Assembly: GCA_021018995.1 (NCBI GenBank)
Contig: CM037585.1
Coordinates: forward strand, 121,170,331-121,234,330
DNA from: Chloranthus sessilifolius
Taxonomy: Eukaryota > Streptophyta > Magnoliopsida > Chloranthales > Chloranthaceae
DNA: 64,000 nt
Direction of reading: 5' to 3'
Shown: positions 33,987 through 46,022 of the stretch, piece by piece
How positions within the stretch are numbered: the first letter of the stretch is position 1
Layout of the letters: each line of letters starts with the position of its first letter
Notes under the pieces: model-generated
Told to the model about the DNA's origin: nothing
Database searches by the model: none
The model's input: the letters and a program-made list of their open reading frames with translations, nothing else
Program-made: the position numbers and the translations under genes

Positions 33987-34003
33987 CCCCGACAGCGGCA
34001 CCA
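33987..34003 (-). other. PBS of A1, tRNA-Asp type
   Basis: TGGTGCCGCTGTCGGGG on the minus strand differs at three places from the complement of the plant tRNA-Asp 3' end, the Athila primer. Confidence 0.75.
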
Positions 34004-34009
34004 AAAACT

Positions 34010-35098
34010 TGTTGTGAAATTAATCTTGTTTTAAACTCGCAAACGCACGAATCGGATTGTAGTTAGTGGGTGCGGAGTACGATAACGTTTCCACGGAGAT
34101 TGGTTAGAAAATCATAAAGAGAAAATAACAATTAACTAAAAGAACTACCACAGATTTAACACAAGATTTAAACTAGCTTATGAATTTTCAAGAGTATGAT
34201 GAGAATAAAAATTAAGCAATAAAATTAACTTAAATGAAGAATGAAAGAGAGGATCGGGATGCTAACTCCTCCCATCCTTGGTTTACCATTTATAAAATAT
34301 AGATCTAATGGTTGAGATGGAATATCGTCACAAGATGCAATCATGTGAATATTGAACTCAATCAATAATTTATGGAAAATATGACAATTAATTCACGAAA
34401 ATAATTATAATGTATGCTCTTTTTACTGTCGTAAAGAAAATGAGGAAAAACATTCATCGTAAAAGGGACTTCTAATGACGATAAATTAATGCCGTAAAAT
34501 AGGGCAAAACATTTATCGTAAAAGAGATGCTCCTAATGACGATGAATTAATGCTGCAAATATTATCAATAAAAAACTCGGAGTAGATTCTCTATTGCAGA
34601 TCTGAGATCATGAGAGGGGTACTAGCACCCCTATCTTAGATGGCAATCAAAAATTTACTAATTTGGCAAGAGCAATTAGGCATTGATGATCAAGGCATCT
34701 GTGATGAAATAATATCATAACTATAGATATATATTATTATAAATGAAAACTTCGGATGGGACACATTAGATCCCCATCCTCAAAGAGATTTAGCTATGCA
34801 TACTAGAAATGAAGACATAATTGAAAGACAAAATAAAAATAACATTAAAATATCATAAGAGAAGCTTTAACAATTCTAGGGTAAACTTTGATCCAAGTAC
34901 AATTCTTCTTGAAGACATAAAATAAAACTAAGCTAGAATCTAAACCTAGAAAATTGAAAGAAAAATGCTAAGGAAAATAAAAGGCTTCCCAAAGGGAGAG
35001 ACCCCAAAAAAAGAAGACCCCTGAACCCTAAACACTGCTTTGTTTAAATAGAGCTCGGATAAAAAATTTGCCAAATATAGGTCAATCGATTGAATTAA
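34010..35098 (-). repeat. A1 LTR, outer end truncated
   Basis: Starts TGTTGTGAAATT next to the PBS. GCAAACGCACGAATCGG and the TCCACGGAGATT phrase are typical of Athila-like LTR ends. A unit of about 60-70 bp (CATCGTAAAAG...AATTAATGC) is tandemly duplicated at 34450-34560. It ends with the palindrome TCAATCGATTGA at about 35082, where F1 inserted. Confidence 0.7.
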
Positions 35099-37433
35099 TG
35101 TAACATCCTGAAATTTTTCGACCTTTGAACAGTACGCCTCAGTGTGCGTACCCGACTGGTCACGTACCCGACATTGTAAAAATAATTAAGTTGGGTTAAG
35201 TCTTGAGTGAAAAAGATTGATTTAGATTTGCGTGTGGACCTTTGGATGAATTGCATACACCTAGCTATGGCATAGTGGCTTAACACCTAAGCTTAGGTTG
35301 GTTATAAATGAAAATAAGGCAAGAGAATTTATTTCTCTTATGATTTTGATTCTAGAGAGAGAATGAAAGTTTAGTTATGATTAAACAACTAGAACCTTCG
35401 AGTGAGTGATAATACCCGAGTTCTGTGTGCTAGTTTCACACCGGACCAAACTTCCATGTAAATAAAAACTAACATCTCAAATGAATGTTTTAGCTTTGCA
35501 AGAAAACCAAAACCATTAGATGGGACTAACGCACACACAAGTTGGTGTGTGTGCTTCGCAAGGGAACTAGGCCCAAGTATATGCTAAAAAAGGGGCTTCC
35601 CACATAAGCCATTGAGGCCATTTGGGTTTACAAGTGAGATTAGATCTCATTTTTAACCCTTGATGAGAAACCCACATATTGACTCATGCGTACCGGTCTA
35701 ACACCCAATAAGGCCCCAACGATATAAAGAAGCCAAAGGCATTGCAAAACCTATTTGCAAAACACGTTGAGAGCCGTGGGAGGAAGAGAGCCCCAAAACC
35801 CTCTTCACATTTTCCCCCTTGTAGTGAGATCCTAACCATTGATTTCCTCTCAAATTCCTCCACTCCATTGAATAGATTCGTGCTCTGTTTGCATTGCAAG
35901 GAAGAAACCTCGATCTCGGCATTTTTGAAGATCGTGGAGAGGGAGTGTAGCTTCACATGAGCTCGAATCACTACCGTGAATGTGAAGTGAGTGACTTAGA
36001 ACATGAAGATCATTGCGTGGTAGTGTGGAGCTTCACTTGCGCTTCGTTTCGATATAGGGCACGCGAGATTCCACTTACTTGTAACCGAAACCCCTTTTGG
36101 TATCGATCATTGCAAGCCCCATATTCGCGAGTTTTAGAAAGGTAAGGTTTAGTTTAAATTGGTTAAAATTATGTAGCTTAAATGTGTGCAAGAGATTAGA
36201 ATAAAAATAGTTGAATTTTGATGTGAAAAGGGGTTTTAGATCAAAGAAAATGAAGCCCGAAGGTTTTCTGAAACTGTCGAATTTGATCGATCGATTTTGA
36301 ATTCGATCAATCGGATTTTATAGAACATGGAAGTAAAAATTTACTGGAAAAATTCAATCGATCGAATTAGGAACTCGATCGATCGAAATGAAATTCGATC
36401 GATCGAATTTGACAGACCTTGCTGACACTACTTCTGTATTTTAGCCGTAACGTTTTACCCTGAACTCGGAATCATATGATTCTTGAGGTATTCGAAAGTG
36501 GACAACGAGCACTAAAACTTTTATGAATTAACTAACTCTTGAATCAAACTTTTGAGAGTCAAAATTGAGTGAGAAGTTGGGTCAAGTTCTGAGTTAACAT
36601 TTTTTTACTGAAGTACCAACACAACTTTGATATTTTGGCGATACCTTTTTACTCCGAACTTTGATTGATGCGATTCTTGAGGTGTTGGAAAGAGGAAAAC
36701 ACGGCCTACAATGTTTGTGTTTTAACCATTTCGTGAATCAAAAGTTTTTAAGATCAAAATTTATGAGGAAGTTACGTTAATTTCTAAGTTAGCACGAATT
36801 TGCCCATTTCAACCTCGGTTTTGAGAAAATACTTAAATATGACTAAGTTATTAGTGATTGGAGTTGATCATTGATATGTCATCATATATTTGTGATGTAG
36901 ATTGAGGGTGGAAATCCATAGATAGGGCTTAGCTTGGCTTTGCGCAACTTTGATGATAAGGTGGGGAAAGTTTTATACACAATTGCATTTTTGATTTAAA
37001 TTCAGAGATGCTTGATTATGATCGAATGAAATGTGATATATTTTAATTTTAACATGAATTAGTATTTGAACTCTTTGCAATTGAAACCTTAGATCTTTGA
37101 ATTTTGATATGCGAATGAATATTTCGAATGTTTAAAATACTCGAAAGCTTTGAATTATCGAATCTTTGATATGTTGGTTTGTTTTGGGAACTTAAAGAAA
37201 TATTAAATCAAGTAATGATTTTTGTTTTGAGCACCGTATTTTGGCCTTTGTAAGTCATATAAACAATCTCATTTTTGAACATCGTATGTGAGTTTTGCAA
37301 GTTTTGAATCAAATCCAGAAGTTAAATTTGAAGCAGATGTGAACTTTAAATTGAATCCAAATCGAATATATATATAAATTTGAATCCAAATCGAATCATA
37401 AGTTAAGAAAATTTCAAGTGGATCGCTATGGGC
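35099..37433 (+). repeat. F1 LTR, left part (plus orientation)
   Basis: Starts TGTAACATCC, the same start as the E3 and 32784 LTRs but on the plus strand; CGTACCCGACTGGTCACG matches their first 80 bp. It is split by E3 at the target site TGGGC (37429-37433) and resumes at 49978. It is the only plus-oriented retroelement in the window. Small frames near 35684-36145 look accidental. Confidence 0.8.
36276..36412. promoter_or_regulatory. TCGATCGATCGA-type palindromes in F1 LTR
   Basis: About five copies of TCGATCGATCGAA or TCGATCAATCGG-type words lie at a place like that of the E-element LTR arrays. Confidence 0.65.
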
Positions 37434-39942
37434 TGTAACAGCCCAGATTTCAACACCCCGAAACTCGTGCCATCAGCACGACCCTTTAGGCTGAGCCCCT
37501 TTAGTCCATATGGAATATTGGTATATCAAGCAACTCAAGTAAAACATGTAAACTGAACAACGTAAAATAAAGACATGCTAGTCCAAAGCAAAAGCTCAAA
37601 AGACAGTTCTACTTTCATGCCAATGTATGAAACAGAAGAACCAACCTGCACCATCGGTGATAAGCAGGATCACCCCCTGATGGTTCGCGAAAAGAATATA
37701 TCATTTAATTATATTTTTGTCAAAATAAAGGCTTGACATATCAAGCCGTACAGAATACTCTCAAAAATCTCTCTCAAAGTACTCAACTAGTCCTCTAGAA
37801 GAAGTCCTCAAGAGGAGGCTCCAATTCTTCCCTGGGCACGTAATCCGAATCTCTTGGATCTATGTCTCCCGAAGCCTCAGCAGCCGCAAGCAATGGACTT
37901 GTGATGTATAGTCTAAAAGGGGTGAGCTACATCCTAGCTCAATAGGTAAATAGTAAGTGAACATATAAGTCAAGTTCTCACATATATTCTAAAATAATTT
38001 AAAAACATGATTTATCTGATGGAATTACTAAGAAGACATTTTAAATAACTGAAAGATGTACTAGATGCAACTGTTGCTTTACATGGGTTTGTTCATTCTC
38101 AACTTGTTGATATTAGTTACTGATTCGGCCTAATTACTTAAATCTTAACTTAAATATTTCTCAACTTACTATAGAGTCTGGCACCCGATGGAATACCCTC
38201 CATCGTCATCTAAATAGACAATTTTTATATCTGTTTCTTTCTTGAATACCACCTAGGTCCCTTTCTCATAGGCGACGGGGTTTCTAGTCTCATACACACA
38301 TCCCTGGGATGTCCAAACTGGTATACAGATTGGCCGCCATACCGATCACAGATATTCTGTCGAGTCAGTCGTGGGTATCCTGCCACGTCGGTGGGGTATT
38401 TTGTTCAAACCTTAAATAATAAAAAGTATCAAATGTGTGCTACATATAGTTGTTCACCGTGTAATTGTGCTAATTCATATCGATTAAGCCTTATCAATCT
38501 TTGTTCACTTTTACTTTACAATGTCACATACATCCCTGGGATGTCTAAGTCCATCGCATCATACAGATGCCTTTATAACATTTTCATCCCCTGGCGATGA
38601 CTCATTTTCATTTATTTACTTGGTGTCACACACACACACACACACATTTAAAGACTCATATTTTGATACACAAATATTCATTTGAATCACTCTACATACA
38701 TGCTTTTAAAAATTAAAATACATGTTCAAGGTGTTCCCCACCTCACGTCTCTAAATGTCTTAGCATCAAGGTCTAACACGGCTCCTTATGCTTGTGTTTC
38801 CTCATGCCACCTATGGTACACCATGGCATATGCAAAGCATCAAGAAAGATGTAATAAAGAAGGTATAAGACCCTCCTTAAACCTCAGAGTCTAATTCAAA
38901 AGCCAACTAAAACTGTCAAAATTGATTAATCGATCTCCCAAAATCGATTAATCGACATTCCAAATCGATTAATCGATCCTGAATCGATTAATAAAAAATC
39001 CAAACTTCGATTAATCGATCCCAAATCGATTAATCGAAAATCCATACTCGATTGATTGATTTTAAAATTGATCAATCGATTTTCCTTGCTCTCCATTTTT
39101 CAGCCACTGGAAGTGCTCAGACGATTAATCGATTTTAAAATTGATTAATCAAAATTTCAGAATCGATTGATCGATTTCAAATCGATTGATCGATTTCAAA
39201 TCGATCAATCGGTTTCGGGCAATTCTACCCAGCTTACTTCTGAAAGTCAATTATGCCTAGCTTACCTCTGAACCAAAATCATTTAATCGATTTTTCCAAA
39301 TCGACTAATCGATTTTTCCAAATCGACTAATCGATTTGATCAGAAACTCAGCCATTTTTCGGGCATTTCTTCCAAATCTCTTCCTTTCTATTTTTCCTTC
39401 ATTTTTACATCTTTAATTCATCTTTTGAACAACAATTGAATGCACCACTACTTATTTACATAATCCACATTAAAATTCAGCAAAACTCACCTCAAATCAA
39501 TCTCTTGATTGATTGAATGGCTGGTTCAAAGGCTAGGGCTTCTAGCTTTTGCTTCAACTGTTCCAATCACGTTGAATGCGACCTTAAATGTTCAAACCCG
39601 TCTTCAATTCAAATCGCATTAACTTCTAGCCATTACACCTTCCTTGATCTCTCTCTCTCTCTTCTTAACTCTCCTTACTAACCCAAAACAAGAGAAATAA
39701 CTTCTCTTAGGTTATTAAGTCCCTTATAACTCCCCTTGTTTCAGTGTTAGGCATATACACCCAAGATAGGTGTACATTGTTACTCACTAAGCTTTAAACT
39801 ACACACACTTGCACACTTACTTATGACATCATCCTAACTTGTACACATGGTCATCGAGTGGACTTTTACCCGGTCAACCTATGACTAGTCATGCACGCAT
39901 CTCGAGGTCATTGTTGGACACTCAATTTTTGGAGATGTTACA
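37434..39942 (-). repeat. 3' LTR of E3
   Basis: 2509 bp, TGTAACAGCC...GATGTTACA on plus. The array at 38925-39335 mixes TCGATTAATCGA with TCGATTGATCGA and has extra units compared with the right LTR. A CA microsatellite lies at 38626-38646. Confidence 0.93.
38925..39335. promoter_or_regulatory. Palindrome array in E3 3' LTR
   Basis: TCGATTAATCGA, TCGATTGATCGA and TCGACTAATCGA units with irregular spacing. The TCGATTGATCGA subtype also appears in E3's internal array (41960-42215) but hardly in E1 or E4. Confidence 0.8.
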
Positions 39943-39955
39943 TTATCCCCACCTT
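39943..39955 (-). other. Polypurine tract of E3
   Basis: AAGGTGGGGATAA on the minus strand, one base different from E1. Confidence 0.85.
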
Positions 39956-40290
39956 AGGGATTTTCATCCTCGAAAATGTACCCAAGGGTGTGTCGATGGT
40001 GGTTCCCCACACACACAGACACACGTAGTTACCATTTAAACTAAAGTACCCGTCCTGCACAAAATGAATTACATAGATGACGATGCAAAGTAAAGAAGCA
40101 CAATTTAAGTCATGGAAAAAATTTAACTTTGATTCACTTTCGCTACAAAACAGGATAATCCCCCCATATAATGACATCCATGCCAGATGGTTTCATACAT
40201 GAGATTTTTTAAAATAATTATAGCTCAAAATGATTACAACAAAACTCCAAAAAGTAATCTCAACCAAAAAGAAATGTCATGATCTCAAGC

Positions 40291-41715
40291 TCACGCGGTG
40301 CCCTCTCCAGGCTAGGTAGCTACCTTTGGTTGCTGCAATCCCTCACCTGGTTGCTGTGGCCCCGAACCAGGTGTGCCTGCGTCAGCTACACCCTCAGCAG
40401 GAGCGTCAGGTATCCAAGTTTGCTCCTCCACGAGAAACTGCTGAAAGTCCGCGGGATAGATGTACCGCATAGTATGGTACATCAGGAAGTCTAAGCGGCA
40501 GTTCATCTACTGGTTGTTGGCCTCCATCCGGGCCAACACGTCGTCGATAGTAGGAGCGGGGCGAGTGGCTCACCGACGATAGGATGACGTAGGTGTAGAA
40601 GTAGCTAAAGGTGAACATGATGTAGTAGGAGGTGGCACTATGTGCTGCCCCTCGGGTAGCACTGAGCCATGAGACGGTGCTCTCTCAACTGGTGGATCCT
40701 GATGTGGTGGTGGGGGTGGTGGTGGTACTGATCCCTCTACTGATAGGGCTTTCTTTAACAATCGATAGCTATGGCCTCACGAAGCGATGGAGTAATGCTT
40801 CACGTGGTTCGTAGCCTTCCTCTCAACAAGTGAAATAACGTACTCTGGGGCGTCAGAGTAGCATTCTAACATGCTCGATATAAGGCGAGCGTAGGGAATC
40901 TCCTCCTTAGGTCACAAAGGACCTTTCATCATCTTCCCTTTTATGTAAATCATACCCTCAATGATGAGTTTGATTGCGTCGAACCAACGGCCGTAGTATG
41001 CTACGTATAAGGCCTGTTGGACCAACTCGACCCTCTCTATATCGTGTCGCATAGGGTATATATTACACTTGATTATAAAATCAAGCATCCACATATAAGG
41101 AGGTAGGTCTACCCTCCTTATAGATTTGACCCTTATTTCCTCTAGTCATCTCTATCATAATGTCCTCAAATTTTGCTTCCTTGGTAAATGGTGAAAAGAG
41201 GGTGGTCTCGGGCATAAAATCTAGGTAACACTCTAGGGATTCGTTCACATGGCCGCGTGAAAATGTGTAGCTGCGACCGTCAATCTCGGTCGTAACCGTG
41301 TCATCAACCTGACCCGCCCTTAGGATTTGATAAAATAGGCGCACGAGTCGAGGATAAAAGTGTCCGTGCAATGGGTTCAAAAGGTTTTCGAGACCCGCCT
41401 TTTGAAGGTATTGCCGAGCCCATTGGGTCTCACCCTCGACATCGGGGTTGGTAAATAAGCCTTCATCGATGATGACTCATCTTCGAATTTCTTTGCCGCC
41501 CACCACTCATTTGGTTGGGGCAAGTTTCCGGGTGGTGGTTGGGGTATCGACGACGACTCGCATGAAGACGCGCTCGTCGAATCAGATTCAGAATTTGATG
41601 AAGGAGCTGGTGATGATGGAGGTGATGGTGATGGTGGTGGCAGTACGGCATTCTTACGCCGAACCGAGAGCTTAGGCATCGATTGTTTCGCGGCCAATTG
41701 CGTTCGAGGCAGCAT
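40291..41715 (-). pseudogene. E3 aORF, broken
   Basis: ATG 41715 (MLPRTQLAAKQSMPK...). Same parts as E1: NEWWAAKKFEDE, VRLFYQILRAGQVDD, YTFSRGHVNESLECYLDF, MWMLDFIIKCNIYPMRHD, YYGRWFDAIKLIIEGMIYI, then a Pro-rich linker. Frameshifts fall near 41380 and 41090. A TGA at 40570-40572 follows ...SSYRR at the same codon as in E1 and E4. The frame then continues with VLARMEANNQ and FLMYHTMRYIYP. The last stop, TGA 40291-40293, follows a PGEGTA-type end as in E4. Confidence 0.7.
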
Positions 41716-41945
41716 TTTTTGGTCAAAAATTTAAAAATCTAGGGCTGTGATAAGTGAAATTGTAAAGAAATCGAAGAACTAGGGTTTACCGTGTGCATTC
41801 GATTCGATTGGCTGAAGATTTCGATTCGAAATCGATCTAAAAAACCCTAAACCCTAGCTGTTATGGCTTCTCAAAAGGAAAAAAAAATGGCACCCAACAG
41901 AAAAACCCAAACTAAATTTCCAAATGGGAAAAGAAAACCCAAAAC

Positions 41946-41956
41946 TAATATATATA
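41946..41956 (-). promoter_or_regulatory. TATA box of the E3 aORF
   Basis: TATATATATTA on the minus strand between the array and ATG 41715, 230 nt away. Confidence 0.55.
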
Positions 41957-41959
41957 GGC

Positions 41960-42215
41960 AAAAATCGATTGATCAAATTTTGTAACTTAACCTGAGCCGC
42001 GCGAAATTGATTGATCGATTTCAAAATCGATTAATCGATTTTCCAAAATTGATTAATCGAATTCCACTCGATTAATCGGAATTTAATGCATATAATTTCC
42101 AGGTTTGTCATCTCACTGGCGTGTGCCAGTCGTTCAATCGACCAAAATTGATTGATCGATTTCCACAATTGATTAATCGATTTTGGAAATCGATTAATCG
42201 GTTTTGATAGATTTC
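41960..42215. promoter_or_regulatory. Palindrome array upstream of E3 aORF
   Basis: Words of the TCGATTGATCGA/TCGATTAATCGA type plus a CACTGGCGTGTGCCAGTCG inverted module at about 42115. From 42216 to 42602 there is no gene apart from the decayed end of pol. Confidence 0.8.
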
Positions 42216-42602
42216 TCAAAAAAATTTATACTTTATTTTTCCTTCATTTTCTTGGTAATTCTTGACCAGTTGGTCATTGGCTTTGTGAAGCATGTCTTCA
42301 TTAGCTATGCCATGACGTAGAGAGCACTATGCCATGATTTTGCATCGCACCAAGGCATGGTTTCAATGCACATTCTTTCCATTCAATAGGTTGGCCAAAT
42401 GCTCAACGTTCGATTACATAAGCGGTTTTGATTTACAAAACATGCTTGCGACGATATCATTTAGCTCTCAACTTGCTGCAAACAAGGTCGGGTATTATTC
42501 TTTCACGTCGGCCTCTCTTTCCCACTTAGCTTCTTCGGCCGGATGATTCTTCCATCTAACAAGTACTAATGGAATTAGTTTTGTCCACAACACTTGTTCT
42601 TT

Positions 42603-42893
42603 TCAATCCAATATTTCTGCCGGTTCCTCTATCATGCTCATATCTTCATGCATTTCCAAAAGTTGACTAACCAAAACATAAGTAAGGCCATTAATATACT
42701 TCCTGAGCATAGATATGTGAAACACATTGTGCACTCGATCGAATAACGGTGGTAATCCAATGCTGTAAGCAACTTCCCCAACTCGACCCAAAACCTCGAA
42801 GGGTTCAAGATAGCGGGGACTCAACTTCCCTCTCTTTCTGAATCTCATCACACCTTTCATTGGTGACACTTTTACAAACACGTGTTCACCCAC
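42603..42893 (-). pseudogene. E3 integrase tail, chromodomain partly lost
   Basis: MGEHVFVKVSPMKGVMRF through LEPFEVLGRVGEVAYSIGLP to PAEILD, then a TGA-type stop. Chromodomain residues continue past the stop toward 42480 in decayed form. A TAG at 42936-42938 separates it from the core, at the same codon as in E1 and E4. Confidence 0.8.
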
Positions 42894-44115
42894 CTTATAG
42901 TCTACACTGGTCCGCTTGGTATCAGCATAGCTTTTCTACCTGCTTTGAGCCGTTTTAAGTTTTGCTCTTATCATACGAACATAAGTGGTATTATCTTCAA
43001 GTATCTCGAGTCCCAAAATAAATTTCTCATCGATTTCTCCCAATTGATGGGTGATCTACATCACCTTCCATAAAGGGCTTCATATGGTGCCATGCCAATG
43101 CTAGCTTGGAAACTATTATTGTAGGCAAATTCAATCAACGGTAGGTGTTGATCCCATGACCCTTGCAATTCGAGCAAACACGCTCTGAGCATGTCCTCTA
43201 TCAGTTGGTTCACTCGCTCTATTTGCCTATCAGTTTGCAGATGGAATGTTGAGCTGAAATCCATTCGCATCCCCATTCCTTCTTGAAATTTCTTCCAAAA
43301 CTTTGATGTGTATAACGGGTCACAATTAGAAACTATGCTGCTTGAAATTTCGTGTAGGCGCACGATCTCTTTCATATACAATTCCGCAAGTCTTCCCACC
43401 ATGTACATTGTGTTGTAAGGTAGGAAGTGTGCTGACTTGGTCAGTCGGTCTACGACTACCCAAGTGGCATTGTATCTCTTTGATGTACGCGGTAGTCTCA
43501 CAATGATGTTCATAGAGATTGATTCCCACTTCCACTCTAGTATGGGTAGAGACTGTAATAATCTCGCAAGGTGTCTATGATCGACCTTCACCTGCTGGCA
43601 GGTCAAACATTGTGACACGTACTTAGTCACGTCTTGCTTCAAACCTCTCCACCAGTAATTCCTTCTCAAATCTTGATACAATTTAGTGCTACCAAGGTGG
43701 ATCGCATAATTTGACTTGTGAGCTTCATCAAGGATAGTATGTCGCAGATCAATATTGTCTGGAAGGCAAAGATGGCCCTTGAACAATAAAGAACCATCTT
43801 CTTTCACTAAGAACTCTGGTCTAATGCCTTCAATCACGTCTTGACGAATCTTGCTTAGCGTTGGGTCTTTTGTTTGTAGCTCGTGGATATGCTCAAATAT
43901 CACTGGTCTCATTGAAATGTTAGCCAAAAAGGCTCCTGTAGCTTGCACCTCGATATTTGCATCATACAGTACAAGATCTTCAAATAATCTCCATCGGTGC
44001 ATACCCAAAATCAAACTGCCCAATTGAGCTGAATCCTTTCGACTCAAGGCATCAGCTACTACATTAGCCTTGCCTGGATGGTACTGTATGGAACAGTCGT
44101 AGTCCTTGAGAAATT
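42894..44115 (-). pseudogene. E3 integrase core, catalytic residues replaced
   Basis: The longest open stretch in the E elements (43061-44380 includes RNase H). The HHCC finger is intact ([17 protein letters not shown]). The first catalytic Asp reads Asn ([11 protein letters not shown]) and the second also reads Asn ([10 protein letters not shown]); Glu in the [10 protein letters not shown] motif is kept. Both changes are G-to-A on the coding strand. It is open but should be inactive. Confidence 0.85.
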
Positions 44116-45400
44116 CCATCCATCTGCACTGCCTCATATTTAGCTCTTTCTGTGTAAACAAGTATCTGAGGCTCTTGTGGTCGGTAAAGATCTCAAAGGT
44201 CTCACGGTACAAATAGTGTCGCCAGATCTTTAGCGCAAATATGATCGCTGCTAGTTCCAAGTCATGTGTGGGGTAGTTCTTTTTATGCTCTTTCAACTGT
44301 CGTGACTCGTAAGCTATCACCTTTTTATGTTGGCTGAGCACGCAGCCCAAACCATTATACGAAGCATCACTGTATACCACGAACCCTCCACTGCCTATAG
44401 GAATCGCTAGTACTAGAGCTGAAGTTAGTCTCTTCTTGAGTTCTTGAAAACTCTTCTCGCATTCTTCACTCCACTCAAATCTCGCATCTTTCCGTGTAAG
44501 TCTTATAAGAGGTCCCGATATTTTAGAAAATCCCTCTATAAAACATCGATAGTAGCCAACTAGTCCAAGGAAACTACGAATATCTGTTACCGTCTTTGGT
44601 TGTTCCTAATTTACCACTGCTTCGATCTTAGCCAGATCTACTGTGACACCATGCTTTGAGACGACATGTCCCAAAAAGCTAACTTCCTCCAACCAAAACT
44701 CGCACTTACTGAGCTTGGCGTATAGTTGGTATTCACGTAAAGTTTGTAGAGCAACTCTCAAGTGTTCTTCATACTCTGCCTTTGATTTGGAGTATATTAA
44801 GATATCATCAACGAATATCATGACGCAGGAGTCCAAGTGTGGTTTAAACACCCAATTCATCAAATCCATAAACGATGTCGGGGCATTCATCAATCCAAAT
44901 GGCATCACTAAGAACTTGTAGTGTCCATACCGTGTCCTGAATGCAGTCTTTTAAATATCCTTGACCTTGACTCTCAACTGATGGTATCTAGATCTCAGAT
45001 TAATCTTGGAAAAATACTTTATTCCTTGCAGCTGATCGAATAGGTCATATATCCTAGGCAAAGGGTATCGGTTCTTGATGGTGAGTTTGTTCAACTAGTG
45101 ATAGTCAATGCACAGTCACACTGACCCATCCTTCTTTACAAACAAGACCGGTGCTCCCCATGGAGACACGCTCAGTCTTACAAACCCTTTGTCCATGAGC
45201 TCTTGTAACTGCTCTTTCAACTCCTTCAACTCAGCAGTAGCCATCCTATATGGTACTTTCAAAATAGGCTCTGTTCCTGGCGCTAAGTCAATGGCGAACT
45301 CCACTTCCCTCTCTGGAGGTAATCCTAGTAATTCTTCCAGAAATACATCTTCAAACTCTCGCACCACTGCTATCTCGGAGATAATATTCTTTTCTTCCTT
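44116..45400 (-). pseudogene. E3 reverse transcriptase and RNase H
   Basis: [17 protein letters not shown] and [11 protein letters not shown] are intact (44908-44780). RNase [26 protein letters not shown] and [10 protein letters not shown] are intact. TAA at 44951-44953 interrupts before KTAF at the same codon as TAG in E1 and E4. Another TAG replaces Trp at about 44609. Confidence 0.87.
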
Positions 45401-45879
45401 ATCCTCCTTCAAGAATGCCGAATAACCGCTGCAACCATTTCTGATCAAGCGCTTGGCCCTGACCGCAGAAATAAGTGGCATATGCGTCGATCTCTCCCCT
45501 CGAAATTGAAATGATCTCCTAGTGTTAGGTCTGAAGATGACAATCTTGTTCTTGTAATCTACGGTTGCATAATATTGTGACAACCAATCCATGCCAAGGA
45601 TCACATCAAATCCTTGCATGTCCAATAATATTAATTTTACGTCCAGTTCATACGCTCCTCTATCATCGATGCCAACCATCACTGACTTACAAACTAATTC
45701 TGTGTCCACTAATTCTCTAGTCGGAATAGACACTGATAAAACAAAGTCCAATGTCTCCGGAACAATCTTCATTCTTTTTACAAACCCAGGAGTAACAAAG
45801 GAGTGGGTAGACCCTGGGTCTATCAACACTCGTGCTTCATATGTTACATAGCATCCCTTCTCGTACACTCGTAACGTAC
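45401..45879 (-). pseudogene. E3 aspartic protease
   Basis: Runs from the splice acceptor through VYEKGCYVTYEARVLIDPG (active site DPGSTHSF) to VILGMDWLS and KNKIVIFRPN. This part is open from 45868 down to 45116, so the protease sequence itself is unbroken in this copy. Confidence 0.8.
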
Positions 45880-46022
45880 CTATAACACACGTATGTATAC
45901 ATATATAGCATATATTTTATTTAGAAACTTTAACGTACAAAAGGAGTCTACCCGCTTTTCTAATGGATGCACATTCTCTATCTAAAATTTTAATGAAATT
46001 CTTTATTCAAAAGGAATCTCAC
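45880..46022 (-). other. Predicted intron between E3 gag and protease
   Basis: 143 nt, donor AAAG|GTGAGA, acceptor TTATAG|GTACG on the minus strand. It contains in-frame stops, so gag and pol join only if it is spliced; the junction then makes one Gly codon in phase 1. Confidence 0.78.

Larger units (their letters stand above)
32785..35098 (-). mobile_element. A1: Athila-like element, 5' end fragment
   Basis: Right to left: LTR (34010-35098, outer end cut by F1), tRNA-Asp-type PBS, an AT-rich leader of about 900 bp, and a short frame with a zinc knuckle cut at 32784. No pol is present. It may be a non-autonomous derivative. Confidence 0.65.
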
